From: Prosthecobacter vanneervenii
GTDB taxonomy: Bacteria > Verrucomicrobiota > Verrucomicrobiia > Verrucomicrobiales > Verrucomicrobiaceae
Length of the DNA stretch: 64,000 bases
NCBI RefSeq assembly: GCF_014203095.1
Contig: NZ_JACHIG010000009.1
Span: forward strand, 186,001 to 250,000
Direction: 5' to 3'
Positions 29,094 to 40,620 of the stretch are shown one piece after another; the stretch's first letter is position 1; each line of letters opens with the position of its first letter. Under the pieces are notes generated by a model that worked only from the letters and a program-made list of their open reading frames with translations, had not been told where the DNA came from and ran no database searches. Both the position numbers and the translations under genes were made by a program.

Positions 29094-30236
29094 TCACGCG
29101 GAGGCAGCCTGTTCATATTCCCTCACCAGCCCCCCAAAACACGCCCCCTGGCTGAACCTCTCCTCCGCCACCTGCCGATGATTCGAAGGCCGCTTCTTCG
29201 CACAATCCACCGCCCATTCCCCGATCACCCTCGCAAACCCATCCGCATCCTCCTTCGCCGCCGACCAGCAATGCGTCAGCCCCATCTCCAGAAAGTCATT
29301 GTTCCCCGGCGCCTGGCTCAGAATCACCGGCAGATCACACGCCAGCGCCTCCAGCACCGCAAACGACAGCCCCTCATAGCGCGAGGTCAGAATCATTCCA
29401 TCCAGCGCCTGATAAAACGACAGCGGCTCCGAAAGGTAGCTCTGTCTCACAATGCGTCCGCGAATCCCCAGCTCATCCGCCAGCACCGCACAATCCGCAG
29501 CCAGCTCGCCATCCCCCAGATGATACAGCCACAGATCCGCCCTCCCCTCGCAAGCCTTCGCAAAGGCACGATACAGCGTCAGCGGATCCTTCTGAAACGC
29601 CAGCCTCCCCACAGAGCCCAGCAGCACCGCATCCGCAGGCACACCCAGCCCCTCACGGATCTCTCTCCGCCGGCTCTCACTCGCAGGCTGAAAGCGCACA
29701 CAGTCCACCGGATTCGCAATCACCCGCAGCCTCCGCTGCGGAATCCTCAGCGTCTCCCTCGCAAACGCCAGCTCACCCGCGGAGAGATTGATCGAGGTGC
29801 CCACTCGTCCCAGCACCGTTTCGATGGCGTTGAAAAACCGCGCCTTCATCCCGCCCTTGCCAGACAGTCCGTAATACGCATGCGGCGTGTAAAAAATCGG
29901 CTGCCGCACTCCCAGCAGCACCAGCGCGCGCGTCAGCGCACCCGCCTTCGAGCTGTGCGCATGGATCACCTCCGGCTTCGCCTCCTTCACCAGCCTGCGC
30001 AGCCGCAAAAGAGCCCCCACATCACCCGGGCCCGGCGCATTGCTCACCGCCAGATTAGTCGTCCTCCCTCCGGCCTCAGTCACCCTCTCCACCAGCCGGT
30101 TCAGCCGGTCAGAGCCCCGCACATCCGAATACGCCAGATGCACCACATGCCCCTGCTCCAGCAGATACGACGCCAGCGCCTCCACGTGCCGAAACACGCC
30201 ATCCACTCCGGGCTCGGTGACTAGTAGGATTCTCAT
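29094..30236 (-). CDS. GT4 family glycosyltransferase
   Basis: 380 aa from ATG 30236 (MRILLVTEPGVDGVFRHVE), chosen because the first beta strand of the GT-B fold begins here; ATG 30257 adds seven residues. Motifs: HAHSSKAGALTRAL (acceptor-side His and SKAG loop), VIANPVDCVRFQP, GSVGRLAFQKDPLTLYRAF and the donor site RYEGLSFAVLEALACDLPVI, an E-x7-E variant. It transfers a sugar from a nucleotide donor, presumably in the surface polysaccharide pathway of the neighbouring genes. Acceptor and sugar are unknown. Confidence 0.9.
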   Translation of the reverse strand: MRILLVTEPGVDGVFRHVEALASYLLEQGHVVHLAYSDVRGSDRLNRLVERVTEAGGRTTNLAVSNAPGPGDVGALLRLRRLVKEAKPEVIHAHSSKAGALTRALVLLGVRQPIFYTPHAYYGLSGKGGMKARFFNAIETVLGRVGTSINLSAGELAFARETLRIPQRRLRVIANPVDCVRFQPASESRRREIREGLGVPADAVLLGSVGRLAFQKDPLTLYRAFAKACEGRADLWLYHLGDGELAADCAVLADELGIRGRIVRQSYLSEPLSFYQALDGMILTSRYEGLSFAVLEALACDLPVILSQAPGNNDFLEMGLTHCWSAAKEDADGFARVIGEWAVDCAKKRPSNHRQVAEERFSQGACFGGLVREYEQAASA

Positions 30237-30309
30237 CGGGAAACCATACCCTACCACAATCCCGCTAGGAAACGAAAGGCTGGATGCATCCGCACCTCAG
30301 TTTATCCGA

Positions 30310-31113
30310 TCACTCCGCGTCCTCTTCCACCGCCTTGCCGCCGTAGATGATACCCCGCTTCGTCGAAGCCACAAAGTCCGTGAAGATCGCCGCCTCCGGC
30401 GTCAGCTCCCCGGCCCGCAGCTCCTCCACCGCCTGGGCATTGTTCAGCCCGCTGCGGTACACTTTACGGAAGGCATTCCGCAGCGCACGAATCTGCTCGC
30501 GGGTGAAGCCCGCACGCTGCAGCCCCACGAGGTTAAGCCCGCGCGCACGCGCCGGATGCCCGTCAGCCGTGCAGTACGGCGGGATGTCCTGCACCACCTT
30601 GGCACACCCGCCGATGATCGCACGCGTGCCGATCCGGCAGAACTGATGCACCGCCGTCAGCCCGCCAATGATCACATGATCATCCACCACCACATGGCCC
30701 GCCAGCGTGCCGTTGTTGGAGAAGATCACGTGATTCCCCACCACGCAGTCATGTGCGATGTGCACATACGAGAGGAAATTGTTATGGCTGCCGATGATGG
30801 TCTTGTCACCCGGCGAGGTCGCACGATGCACCGAGCAAAATTCGCGGAAGGTGTTGTTGTCTCCCACCTCCAGCCATGTGGGCTCGGCCTTGTACTTCAG
30901 GTCCTGCGTCTGCTGGCCGATTGAGCCGTAGGCGTAGAACTTGTTGTTCTTCCCAATCTTCGACGGCCCCATCACCGTCACATGATGCTGCAGCCAACAG
31001 CCGTCTCCCAGTTCCACATCCGCACCGATGATGCAGTAGGGGCCGATATGCACGTCCGCACCGATCTTGGCAGACGGGTCAATGATGGCGGTCGGGTGAA
31101 TCGTGGCTGACAT
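30310..31113 (-). CDS. lpxA: UDP-N-acetylglucosamine O-acyltransferase LpxA
   Basis: 267 aa, first committed acylation of lipid A synthesis: 3-hydroxyacyl-ACP plus UDP-GlcNAc. N-terminal left-handed beta-helix of hexapeptide repeats (IHPTAIIDPSAKIGADVHIG pattern), catalytic His121 in VHIAHDCVVGNH, then the GLNLVGLQRAGFTREQI segment and alpha-helical C-terminus. Length fits (E. coli 262). It lies 12 bp downstream of lpxC-fabZ in the same direction, the arrangement seen in PVC, Bacteroidetes and Chlorobi genomes. Its presence is direct evidence that the organism makes lipid A. Confidence 0.97.
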   Translation of the reverse strand: MSATIHPTAIIDPSAKIGADVHIGPYCIIGADVELGDGCWLQHHVTVMGPSKIGKNNKFYAYGSIGQQTQDLKYKAEPTWLEVGDNNTFREFCSVHRATSPGDKTIIGSHNNFLSYVHIAHDCVVGNHVIFSNNGTLAGHVVVDDHVIIGGLTAVHQFCRIGTRAIIGGCAKVVQDIPPYCTADGHPARARGLNLVGLQRAGFTREQIRALRNAFRKVYRSGLNNAQAVEELRAGELTPEAAIFTDFVASTKRGIIYGGKAVEEDAE

Positions 31114-31125
31114 GCGTTCTCTTCG

Positions 31126-32445
31126 TTAGCGGTCCACCACGCTGAACATCAGGTCGGCCTCGGAAACCACCTGGCCATTCACACTGCATCGGCCGATGCC
31201 GCTGGCAATGCTCCGCTTCGTTTTGAGAATTTCAGTCTCAATGATCAGCGTGTCTCCGGGCAGCACCGGCCTGCGCCACTTGACGTTATTGGCGCTCATG
31301 AAGTAGCCGATCTTGCCGTGGTTCTCCGGCATGCGCAGCAGCACGATGCTCGCCACCTGCGCCATCGCCTCCAGCTGCAGCACCCCGGGCATGATCGGGT
31401 GGCCGGGGAAATGCCCCTGGAAGAACGGCTCGTTGATCGTCACATTCTTCATGCCCGTGCACTTCGACTCGCCTTCAAACCCAATGATTCGGTCCACCAG
31501 CAGGAAGGGATAGCGATGCGGCAGGATGTTCATCACCTCGTTCACATCCAGCACGGCCTCGCCCACCGGAATGTTCACCGGCGCCGGCACCATGCTGCGC
31601 ATCTGGTTGTACTGCGCCACAATCGCACGCGCCAGCTCCGTGTTCGGTCCATGCCCCGGACGCACGGCGATCACGTGCCCCAGAATCCGCTTTCCGGAAA
31701 GCATCAGGTCCCCCACGATGTCCAGGATCTTGTGCCTCACAAACTCGTCCGCAAAACGCAGCGGCTGCTTGGACAGCAGCGTCTCCCCGCGGATCACCAC
31801 AGCAGCCTCCAGCGTACCGCCCTTGATCAGCCCCTTCTCCATCAGAGGTGCGATGTCCTCGTAGTAAACAAAGGTGCGCGCCGCCGCGATTTCCTTCTCA
31901 TAGGTCTCGGGAGTGATCTCCGTGCTGAAATACTGCGTAAAGCGTCCTTCCGGACCCACATTCGTGCACGAAATGCGGAACTTCTTGTCCGGCACGATCG
32001 TCAGGATCGTCCCGCCCCGCGTCTCCTGGTAGATCGGCTCACGCACTTCGAAATACTTGCGCGCCTCATTCTGCTCCTGCAGTCCGGCAGACTTGATCAG
32101 CTCCACAAACGGCATCGAGCTCCCATCGGCGATCGGCGGCTCATTCGCGTCCATCTCGATGATCGCATTGTCCACCCCCATCCCTGCCAGCGCCGAGATC
32201 ACATGCTCCACCGTGTGCACATTCACCCCGCCCTCGGCGATGGTCGTGGCTCTCTCCACTTTCTGCACCTTCTCCACCAGCGCCGGGATGAAGGGCTTGT
32301 CCTCCAGATCAATTCGGCGGAACTTGAACCCAAAGTTCTCCGGCGCAGGCTGGAGGGTGAGGGTGACTTGTTCGCCGGTATGCAGCGAGGTGCCCGTCAT
32401 CGAGACGGACTTGGCGAGGGTGTGCTGACGGTCAGAGGCGGCCAT
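31126..32445 (-). CDS. lpxC/fabZ: Bifunctional LpxC deacetylase / FabZ dehydratase fusion
   Basis: 439 aa. Residues ~1-285 are LpxC, the zinc deacetylase of UDP-3-O-acyl-GlcNAc, with HTVEHVISAL (zinc His), HKILDIVGDL (zinc His and Asp) and RPGHGPNTELA near the catalytic His. Residues ~296-439 are FabZ, 3-hydroxyacyl-ACP dehydratase, with ILPHRYPFLLVDRI (catalytic His), HFPGHPIMPGVLQLEAMAQ (catalytic Glu). The fusion joins the committed lipid A step to the competing fatty-acid step drawing on the same hydroxyacyl-ACP pool. It is a known architecture in several phyla. Precedes lpxA in one operon. Confidence 0.96.
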   Translation of the reverse strand: MAASDRQHTLAKSVSMTGTSLHTGEQVTLTLQPAPENFGFKFRRIDLEDKPFIPALVEKVQKVERATTIAEGGVNVHTVEHVISALAGMGVDNAIIEMDANEPPIADGSSMPFVELIKSAGLQEQNEARKYFEVREPIYQETRGGTILTIVPDKKFRISCTNVGPEGRFTQYFSTEITPETYEKEIAAARTFVYYEDIAPLMEKGLIKGGTLEAAVVIRGETLLSKQPLRFADEFVRHKILDIVGDLMLSGKRILGHVIAVRPGHGPNTELARAIVAQYNQMRSMVPAPVNIPVGEAVLDVNEVMNILPHRYPFLLVDRIIGFEGESKCTGMKNVTINEPFFQGHFPGHPIMPGVLQLEAMAQVASIVLLRMPENHGKIGYFMSANNVKWRRPVLPGDTLIIETEILKTKRSIASGIGRCSVNGQVVSEADLMFSVVDR

Positions 32446-32542
32446 AGACGGGAGCGCGTCTGTTAGCGTCTTGCCCCCGCAGGGTCAAAGGGAAATGCAT
32501 GGGAGAGATCTCCCGTCCTCGGGCTATTGCCGATGCCCTTCG

Positions 32543-33784
32543 CTACCTCTTCCCGATGCACCACAGGTGCTTGTACCCGCGGATGAAAAGCCGCCCGTCG
32601 CTCACCGCCACAGACCCGATGATCTTCTCCCCCAGCGAATTCGTCGCCAGCAGCTCAAACTTCGGGTTCGCCTTGAAGACAAAACAGTCGCCGATCTGGT
32701 TCGCTGCATAGCACTTGCCATCCGCGCTCAGCACCAGAGACGACCAGTTGTTCCCCTTCAGCCGCTCCTGAAACACCATCTCTCCCGTCTTCAGATCCCG
32801 GCACTCCGCGATCCCCCCGTCGCTCAGGATGTAATGATAGCCGTTGTGCACCACCCCGCTGCCGATCCGCTGGCTCACCTTCGGCAGTTGCCACACGCGA
32901 TGGCTCTCCGTCACATCTCCATTCCCACCCGCCTTCACCGCCAGCGCCGCACCATTGTACCCGCTCATCGCGATCATCACCCCATCCGCATAAAGCGGCG
33001 AGTTATAAACCAGATTCGTCAGCCCGCCGGACGTCCACAGCTCCTTGCCCGACTGCGGATCAAACGCACACGCACGCGTCGGGTAGCACATCAGCAGCTC
33101 CTCACGCACTCCCACCTTGCGCAGCAGCGGATCCCCCCACGAGCCCAGCCACTTCTTCCCCTCACCTTCGCCAGAGGCCCCGCCCGGCTCCTTATGCTGC
33201 CACAGCGTCTTGCCCGTCTTTTTGTCAAAGCAGTACAGCACCGTGTTCTCCCCCGGGCCAAAATTGAAAAACACCCGGTCCCCCGCCAGTACCGGAGAGG
33301 CCCCGTTGCCCCAGATGTGGTGCTGCTTGCCCAGATCGGTGCGCTTCCACAGTTCCTTGCCATTCATGTCATAGCAAAACACCCCCGCTGACGCAAAGGA
33401 CACCACCACCCGCTCGCCATCCGTCGCGGGGGACGCCGCACACTGCGGATTCGTCGCATGCGTCAGCTCAGGCTCCCGATACACCGTGCCCGCCTCCCAT
33501 ACCTTCTTGCCCGTCGCCTTGTCAAAGCACATCAGCATCCGCCGCCCCTCCTTCTCAATCGCCTGCGTCATCAGCACCTTGTCCCCCCACACCACCGGTG
33601 TCGAGTTCCCCCGCTCCGGCAGTTCCACTTTCCACACCACATTCTCCGTCTGGCTCCACCTCTCCGGCAGCCCCGACTCCCCACACGTCCCGTCCCCGTT
33701 TGCCCCGCGCCACATGGGCCAGTTTTCAGCATGCAGAGAGTCCAGTGCGCAGAAGACGGAAACCAAAAGGAGAGTGCGTTTCAT
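32543..33784 (-). CDS. Secreted PQQ-like beta-propeller protein
   Basis: 413 aa with signal peptide (MKRTLLLVSVFCALDSLHA). Repeats of the PQQ/quinoprotein type: ENWPMWRGANGDGTC at the mature N-terminus, LMCFDKATGKKVWEA, FCYDMNGKELWKR, LYCFDKKTGKTLWQH, CAFDPQSGKELWTSGG and ECRDLKTGEMVFQERL, giving a seven- or eight-bladed propeller. The WPxWRGxxxDG opening is typical of very abundant PVC secreted propellers. The Asp/Glu ligands needed for real PQQ dehydrogenase activity are not apparent, so a scaffold role is likelier. It stands alone between lpxC-fabZ and the lnt-like gene. Confidence 0.88.
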   Translation of the reverse strand: MKRTLLLVSVFCALDSLHAENWPMWRGANGDGTCGESGLPERWSQTENVVWKVELPERGNSTPVVWGDKVLMTQAIEKEGRRMLMCFDKATGKKVWEAGTVYREPELTHATNPQCAASPATDGERVVVSFASAGVFCYDMNGKELWKRTDLGKQHHIWGNGASPVLAGDRVFFNFGPGENTVLYCFDKKTGKTLWQHKEPGGASGEGEGKKWLGSWGDPLLRKVGVREELLMCYPTRACAFDPQSGKELWTSGGLTNLVYNSPLYADGVMIAMSGYNGAALAVKAGGNGDVTESHRVWQLPKVSQRIGSGVVHNGYHYILSDGGIAECRDLKTGEMVFQERLKGNNWSSLVLSADGKCYAANQIGDCFVFKANPKFELLATNSLGEKIIGSVAVSDGRLFIRGYKHLWCIGKR

Positions 33785-33873
33785 GGTGATTGGTTGGGTG
33801 ACAGACCATGAAACGTCAACCGGCGCCCTTTCATGTCATTCTCACGTTAGGTGGCTCCGGCCCGGCGATTGCA

Positions 33874-33895
33874 GACTTGCGCTGGGTCGCAAGTC
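33874..33895. promoter_or_regulatory. Hairpin upstream of the lnt-like gene
   Basis: GACTTGCG-CTGGGT-CGCAAGTC, a perfect 8-bp stem with a 6-nt loop, followed by TTT, 15-20 bp before the lnt-like start. It could be a leader hairpin or weak terminator of upstream transcription. No family is recognised. Confidence 0.35.
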
Positions 33896-33909
33896 TTTCG
33901 TAACTTCAT

Positions 33910-35309
33910 GTGACCATGGACCGCGCCAACCGAATACTTCTGCTCTTCGCCAGCGCGGCCGCCTATGCGTTCGCCTTTCCTCCCTATGGCTGGTGGCCGC
34001 TCGCGCTGCTCAGCGTGGCGGTGCTGGCAGGCGTCCTTCATCAGACACGACCTGCACATGGTTTCAGGGCCGGTTTTGCATGGGGCCTGCTGGCTTTTGG
34101 CACCGGCCTTTCCTGGATGTGGAGCCTCTTTGGTGTCTTCAGCATCGCACTCTGGAGCATCCTGTCGCTTTTCCCCGCACTGTTCGGCTGGCTGGTCTGC
34201 ACTGCCCGGCAGCGTGGCATCACCACAGGCTGGCGGCTCGCACTGTTCATCGCCTTGGCATGGACCGGCACGGAGTTTGTGCGCTGCGAGCTCATGCCTC
34301 TGAAGTTTCCATGGCTTCATCTTGGCCTCGCTCTCGAACCCTGGCCGCTGGCTTCATGGGTGGGCGTGTATGGCCTGGGATTTCTGGCAGCATGGATGAT
34401 TGCGAGTCTCATCACTCGATGCGTCCGGCTTGCAGCGCTCCTCATGGCAGGCGTTGTACTTGTGCCCGTCAGGGAACCCGAGTTGTTCAAAAGCGCTGCC
34501 ATTCCCGTAACCGCCATCCAGGCGGAGACAGCTCCCCTCAATGACTACCTTGAGCTCTCCCGCCAGGCTCCGCCCGAGACCCGGCTGATCGTGTGGCCGG
34601 AATATGCCGTATCAAAGGACGTGCGGCGCTCGGACTCCGGCGAATTGACCGCCATCCAAGATATCTCGATCAGCTCCAAAGCATTGCTCGTTTTTGGCAC
34701 ACAAAAACGGCTGGAAGGCGCCAGGTGGCAGAATACGGCGCTTGCGATCAACGAGGGTGCCATCGTCGGTGAACACGGTAAAAACCACACCGTTCACTTC
34801 TTCAATGACGGGGAGCATGGCCCCACGGCCTCAGCCTTCGAAGTCACACTTGGGGAGGACCGGCTCGAACCGCCTTTCCACGGAAAGATTGGCACACCCA
34901 TCTGCTTCGACTGCGATTTCCACGACGTAGTGCGGCGCATGGTCCTGGCTGGCGCGGAATTCCTGGTCGTACCTTCCATGGACGCGGCCTCGTGGCCTGC
35001 AAGGCAGCACATTCAGCATGCGCAGCTGTTTCGTGCAAGGGCAGCGGAAAACCGGCGCTGCATGATCGTGGCCGCCTCTTCCGGAGTCTCTCAGATCATT
35101 GATCAAAACGGTCATGCCACAGCATCGCTCGATGCGATGCAGCGGGGCGTGCTCAGCGGCACGATCACGGCCATCAACGACCTCACCTTCTTCACCCGCT
35201 GGGGCTGGCTCACGCCATGGCTGGCGCTCTCAATCCTGCTGCTCTGGACCCTCTGGCTGCTGGCATTTTCAAAACCGAAAATGCCGCAGCCAGTCGAAGC
35301 CGGTTCAGA

Positions 35310-35313
<4 letters not shown>
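33910..35313 (+). CDS. lnt: Apolipoprotein N-acyltransferase-like protein (Lnt)
   Basis: 467 aa from GTG 33910 or 465 from ATG 33916; I cannot choose. N-terminal ~190 residues carry the Lnt membrane helices ([45 protein letters not shown]), then the periplasmic CN-hydrolase domain with catalytic Glu ([10 protein letters not shown]), Lys ([10 protein letters not shown]) and Cys ([14 protein letters not shown]), and a final helix ([21 protein letters not shown]). Lnt N-acylates the lipid-modified Cys of lipoproteins in the inner membrane. The nucleophile elbow is ICFD instead of the usual ICYE, and the protein is ~45 residues shorter than E. coli Lnt. Its stop overlaps the convergent acs stop by 4 bp. 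Confidence 0.85.
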
Positions 35314-37322
<2,009 letters not shown>

Positions 37323-37469
37323 GGCGTGTTCAGGTCGGCGTTTGGAAGGCGCAGAGTAGAAACCGGAGCCCGCACCCGCGCAAGGCCAAGCTGCATCCTC
37401 TCGCCCCCCGCAGGCGAACTTCACCTTGCCTACGCGTCCTCACGCCCTACGATAGGCACCTCATTTATC

Positions 37470-38498
37470 ATGACGTACCTGCGTATCAGCCTGATTGCCC
37501 TTGCCGCCGCCTGCACCAGTGTCCGCGCCCAGCAGCCCCCTGCTGCGCGCAGCTACACCAATGGCATTGCGGCGGTCGTTGACGGTGTGCCCATTCCCAT
37601 CTCCGAAGTCGAAGAAACCATCAAGACTCAGGAGCAGGTCCTCCAGTTCCAGCTGCGCAATGACCCCGAGCGCTTCAAAAAGGAGATGTCCGAGCTCCGC
37701 AAAGGTGCCGTCGAAACGCTCATCGACCGCGAGATCCTCCTCGCCGAATTCAAAAAAATCGGCGGCGTGCTCAAGGCCCAGTACGTGGACGACGACATCA
37801 ACGGCATCATCCGCGAGAGCTTCAAAGGCAACCGTGACGCCTTCGTCGATGAGCTCAACAAAAGCGGCATGACCCTTCTCAAGTTCCGCGAGCTGCGCCA
37901 GAAAATGGTCATCATGAACGTCATGCGCGGCCGCAATGCCGGAGATCATCCCCCCGCCACCCCCCGCGAAGTTCAGGAATACTACGACAAGAACGTGGAC
38001 AAATGGCGTGAGGGCGACCAGATCAAAATCTCCACCATCACCATCCCCAAATTCACCGGCGAGGCAGGCTCCAGCGCTGAAAAGCAGAAAAAGCTCATCC
38101 AGGAGCTCCGCACCAAGATCCTCCAGGGCGCCGACTTCGCCACCGTCGCCAAGGCCAATTCCCTCGACAGCCACGCCGAAAACGGCGGCGCCTGGGACTG
38201 GATGGCCAAGACCGACCTCATGCCCGCCATCGCCAATGCTGCCATGGAGCTCAAGCCCGGTGGCATCAGCCAGGTCCTCGATCTGGAGACCAACTACATC
38301 ATCGTCGCCTGCGACGCCAAAAAGCTCGGCACCGCCCCTCCCCTGGAGCAGTACCGCCCCGAGATCGAAAAAATGATCAACCAGGAGAAGTCCAAGGCCA
38401 ACATCGACAAATGGATGGACGCCGTGCGCAAAAAGCACGTCATCAAACGCTACATCTCCGCTCCTCCCGCCCCATCCCCTGCGCCCACAGTGCCATGA
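37470..38498 (+). CDS. SurA/PpiC-type periplasmic peptidyl-prolyl isomerase
   Basis: 342 aa from ATG 37470 with signal peptide (MTYLRISLIALAAACTSVRA). The frame is open far upstream but that stretch is antisense to acs. An N-terminal SurA-like chaperone helix region (NGIAAVVDGVPIPISEVEET, VETLIDREILLAEFKKIGG) is followed by a parvulin domain at ~190-300 (IKISTITIPKF, ADFATVAKANSLDSHAENGG, WDWMAKTDLMPAIANAAMEL, LKPGGISQVLDLETNYIIV). It probably helps outer-membrane protein folding. It ends by overlapping the RelE-like gene (ATGA), so both are co-translated. I withhold the symbol surA because only one parvulin domain is present. Confidence 0.9.
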   Translation: MTYLRISLIALAAACTSVRAQQPPAARSYTNGIAAVVDGVPIPISEVEETIKTQEQVLQFQLRNDPERFKKEMSELRKGAVETLIDREILLAEFKKIGGVLKAQYVDDDINGIIRESFKGNRDAFVDELNKSGMTLLKFRELRQKMVIMNVMRGRNAGDHPPATPREVQEYYDKNVDKWREGDQIKISTITIPKFTGEAGSSAEKQKKLIQELRTKILQGADFATVAKANSLDSHAENGGAWDWMAKTDLMPAIANAAMELKPGGISQVLDLETNYIIVACDAKKLGTAPPLEQYRPEIEKMINQEKSKANIDKWMDAVRKKHVIKRYISAPPAPSPAPTVP

Positions 38499-38866
38499 TC
38501 CAGATCGTTTTTAATGACATCAGCGCCTCGGAGCTCTCCCACCTGCCCACCCAGGTTCAGTTCCACCTGCTTGAGGCCCTGAACATCCAGCCCGCCGACA
38601 TCGACGAAACCATCCTCGCCAAGCGCTACGGCGTCCTCGAGCGCGGCGGCAAAAAACTCTACCGCTGCCGTGCTGGCGACCACCGCATCTACTTCGCCAT
38701 CGTCGAGGGAAACGTCCGCGTCCACCGCGTCCTCCACAAGAACACCCTCACCGACTTCCTCTTCCGCAGCAATCTCCCCGGCGGCGGGGAAGACGAGGCC
38801 CTCAGCCAGTCCAAAAGCTTCTGGCACCTCATCGACGAAGGCGCCAAGACCCTCAAGGTCGCCTAG
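38495..38866 (+). CDS. RelE/ParE-superfamily-like small protein
   Basis: 123 aa, start ATG 38495 inside the upstream stop. The core resembles the RelE toxin fold: a helix pair (SASELSHLPTQVQFHLLEAL) then a beta sheet LYRCRAGDHRIYFAIVEG and NVRVHRVLHKNTLTDFLF, where the R-x-x-x-G-D-x-R-I-x-F strand is diagnostic for RelE/YafQ-like proteins. It is ~30 residues longer than typical RelE and no antitoxin gene flanks it; its partner is instead a PpiC-type isomerase gene. So either it is a domesticated RNase-fold protein or the antitoxin is elsewhere. Function undetermined. Confidence 0.78.
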   Translation: MIQIVFNDISASELSHLPTQVQFHLLEALNIQPADIDETILAKRYGVLERGGKKLYRCRAGDHRIYFAIVEGNVRVHRVLHKNTLTDFLFRSNLPGGGEDEALSQSKSFWHLIDEGAKTLKVA

Positions 38867-38972
38867 CAGGGCTCTGACGCAGCCGGAATCACGCGCACCG
38901 AATTGACGTTTCCTCCGTCATTCGGACTTCGTTATTCATCCCATACCGCTCATCCTGGTTCCGTCATCTGCC

Positions 38973-40139
38973 ATGACTCTCGACTCCCTTCTTTCAGACG
39001 AAGCCCTGCGCCAGCAGGAGTTTCCTGTCATCAAAGACAGCCTCTTCCTCGCCCACGCTGGAGTCACCATCCTCCCGCACCGCGTCACCCGCACCATGCA
39101 GGACTACCTGGAGCAGTGCAGCCTGCGCATGCAGGAGTATCCCGAGGCCTGGCGCGCCGTGAACGAGACCCGCGTCGTCGCCGCCCGCCTCATCGGTGCC
39201 AAAGCCAGCGAGATCGCCCTCATCGGCCCCACCTCCGTCGGTCTCAGCCTCGTCGCTAATGGCCTCCCCTGGCAGCCCGGAGACGAGGTCGTCTGCTACC
39301 TCGACGACTACCCCGCCAACGTCTATCCCTGGACAGACCTGGAGCGCCACGGCGTCGTCCTCAAGCTCCTCAAACCCGCCTCCCCCGGAGAGATCACCCC
39401 CGAGCTCGTCGAGGCCGCACTCACTCCCAAAACCAAGCTCGTCGCCCTCGCCTCCTGCCACTTCCAAAGCGGCTACCGCATCGAGATCGACCGCATCGGC
39501 CGCATGCTGCGCCAGCGCGGCGTCCTCTTCTGCCTCGACGCCATCCAGACCGTTGGCGCCTTTGAGACCCTTGTCGACCACGTCGACTTCCTCTCTGCCG
39601 ACTCCCACAAATGGATGCTCGGCCCCATGAGCGCCGGCATCTTCTACGTGCGCGAAGAGCTGCAGGACATGCTCCGCCCCAGCCTCCTCGGCTCCTGGAA
39701 CGTGCGCAGCCCCAACTTCATCGCCCAGGAAGAAATCGCCTTCGAGCGCGGCGGCCGTCGTTACGAACCCGGCGCCCTCAATATCTCCGGCATCCTCGGC
39801 ATGAAAGCTGGCATCGACCTCATTCTCGAGTTCGGCCTCCCCGCCATCAGCGCCCAGCTCCTCAAGCTCAAAGCCCGCCTCCACGCCGGTCTGCAGCCCC
39901 TCGGCTTCACCTTCCTCGGCCCCGATCCACATAACAGCGTCAACGCCTCCTGCATCACCACCGTGCAGCACCCCACACGCTCGTTGGAAGACATCGCCAA
40001 GCACCTCACTGCCAACAACATCATCACCTCCCTCCGCCACAACCGCGCCGGCCAGCCCCTCATCCGCTTCAGCCCCCACTTCTACAACACCGAAGCCGAA
40101 ATGGACCGCGTCGCCCAGGTGATCAGGGAGGTGGCTTGA
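38973..40139 (+). CDS. Class V aminotransferase (cysteine desulfurase-like)
   Basis: 388 aa PLP enzyme of the fold-type I class V group. Schiff-base Lys213 lies in SADSHKWMLGPMSAGIFYV; other cues are LFCLDAIQTVGAF (cofactor Asp), ALASCHFQSGYRIEID, and EIALIGPTSVGLSLVANGL. No catalytic Cys loop of IscS/SufS is obvious, so a sulfur-transfer role is not assured; relatives include isopenicillin-N-epimerase-like and kynureninase-like enzymes. A 106-bp gap upstream separates it from the RelE-like gene. It converges on the toxin gene, with 7 bp between stops. Confidence 0.88.
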   Translation: MTLDSLLSDEALRQQEFPVIKDSLFLAHAGVTILPHRVTRTMQDYLEQCSLRMQEYPEAWRAVNETRVVAARLIGAKASEIALIGPTSVGLSLVANGLPWQPGDEVVCYLDDYPANVYPWTDLERHGVVLKLLKPASPGEITPELVEAALTPKTKLVALASCHFQSGYRIEIDRIGRMLRQRGVLFCLDAIQTVGAFETLVDHVDFLSADSHKWMLGPMSAGIFYVREELQDMLRPSLLGSWNVRSPNFIAQEEIAFERGGRRYEPGALNISGILGMKAGIDLILEFGLPAISAQLLKLKARLHAGLQPLGFTFLGPDPHNSVNASCITTVQHPTRSLEDIAKHLTANNIITSLRHNRAGQPLIRFSPHFYNTEAEMDRVAQVIREVA

Positions 40140-40146
40140 GCAAACT

Positions 40147-40614
40147 TCAGCTCCACTCCTCTCCTACCGATTTGCACACAGTGTCCAAGAGTGCTTGGTC
40201 AAACCAGCAGTTACCACTTGCTATCATTTCCTGAATCAGAGGGCGCACCGCCCCGATCAGGTTCCTCTGTCTGGCCATCACGAGAAGCCCCAGTAGGCCG
40301 GTGACTTTCAGCCCATGCTTGACGGCGAGCTTGCGCCCCAGTCTCTCATCCATCAAGACTGCATCTGGGTGCAGATCCAAAGCCAGCGATATGGCTTCCG
40401 TTTCACCTGGATCCAGCCCAGCCTCGGATACGCTGGACGGAATGGCCGAAGGCGGCACAATTTCGATCCATGCAGGCAGCTCATCATGAGCACATAAAAG
40501 CTCTCTTTGGACGGCTGGCGGAACCACCACCCGGTCAAAAATTTGCCTCAGCAACGATTCTCGCCCAGCCAGCAAAAGAGCAGTGAGCGGAGATGTATCA
40601 CTGATGACCAGCAT
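40147..40614 (-). CDS. DUF3368 PIN-like toxin
   Basis: 155 aa of the DUF3368 family, PIN-domain nuclease relatives. Acidic residues fit: Asp6 in LVISDTSPL, Glu in DPGETEAISLALDL, Asp in AVLMDERLGRKLA and the downstream GLLGLLVMARQRNLIG segment. Family knowledge: paired with UPF0175 antitoxins as type II toxin-antitoxin modules; the toxin probably cuts RNA. The antitoxin gene lies directly upstream, 6 bp away. It follows pheT at 37 bp beyond the antitoxin, so read-through from pheST is possible. Confidence 0.9.
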   Translation of the reverse strand: MLVISDTSPLTALLLAGRESLLRQIFDRVVVPPAVQRELLCAHDELPAWIEIVPPSAIPSSVSEAGLDPGETEAISLALDLHPDAVLMDERLGRKLAVKHGLKVTGLLGLLVMARQRNLIGAVRPLIQEMIASGNCWFDQALLDTVCKSVGEEWS

Positions 40615-40620
40615 GTTCCG

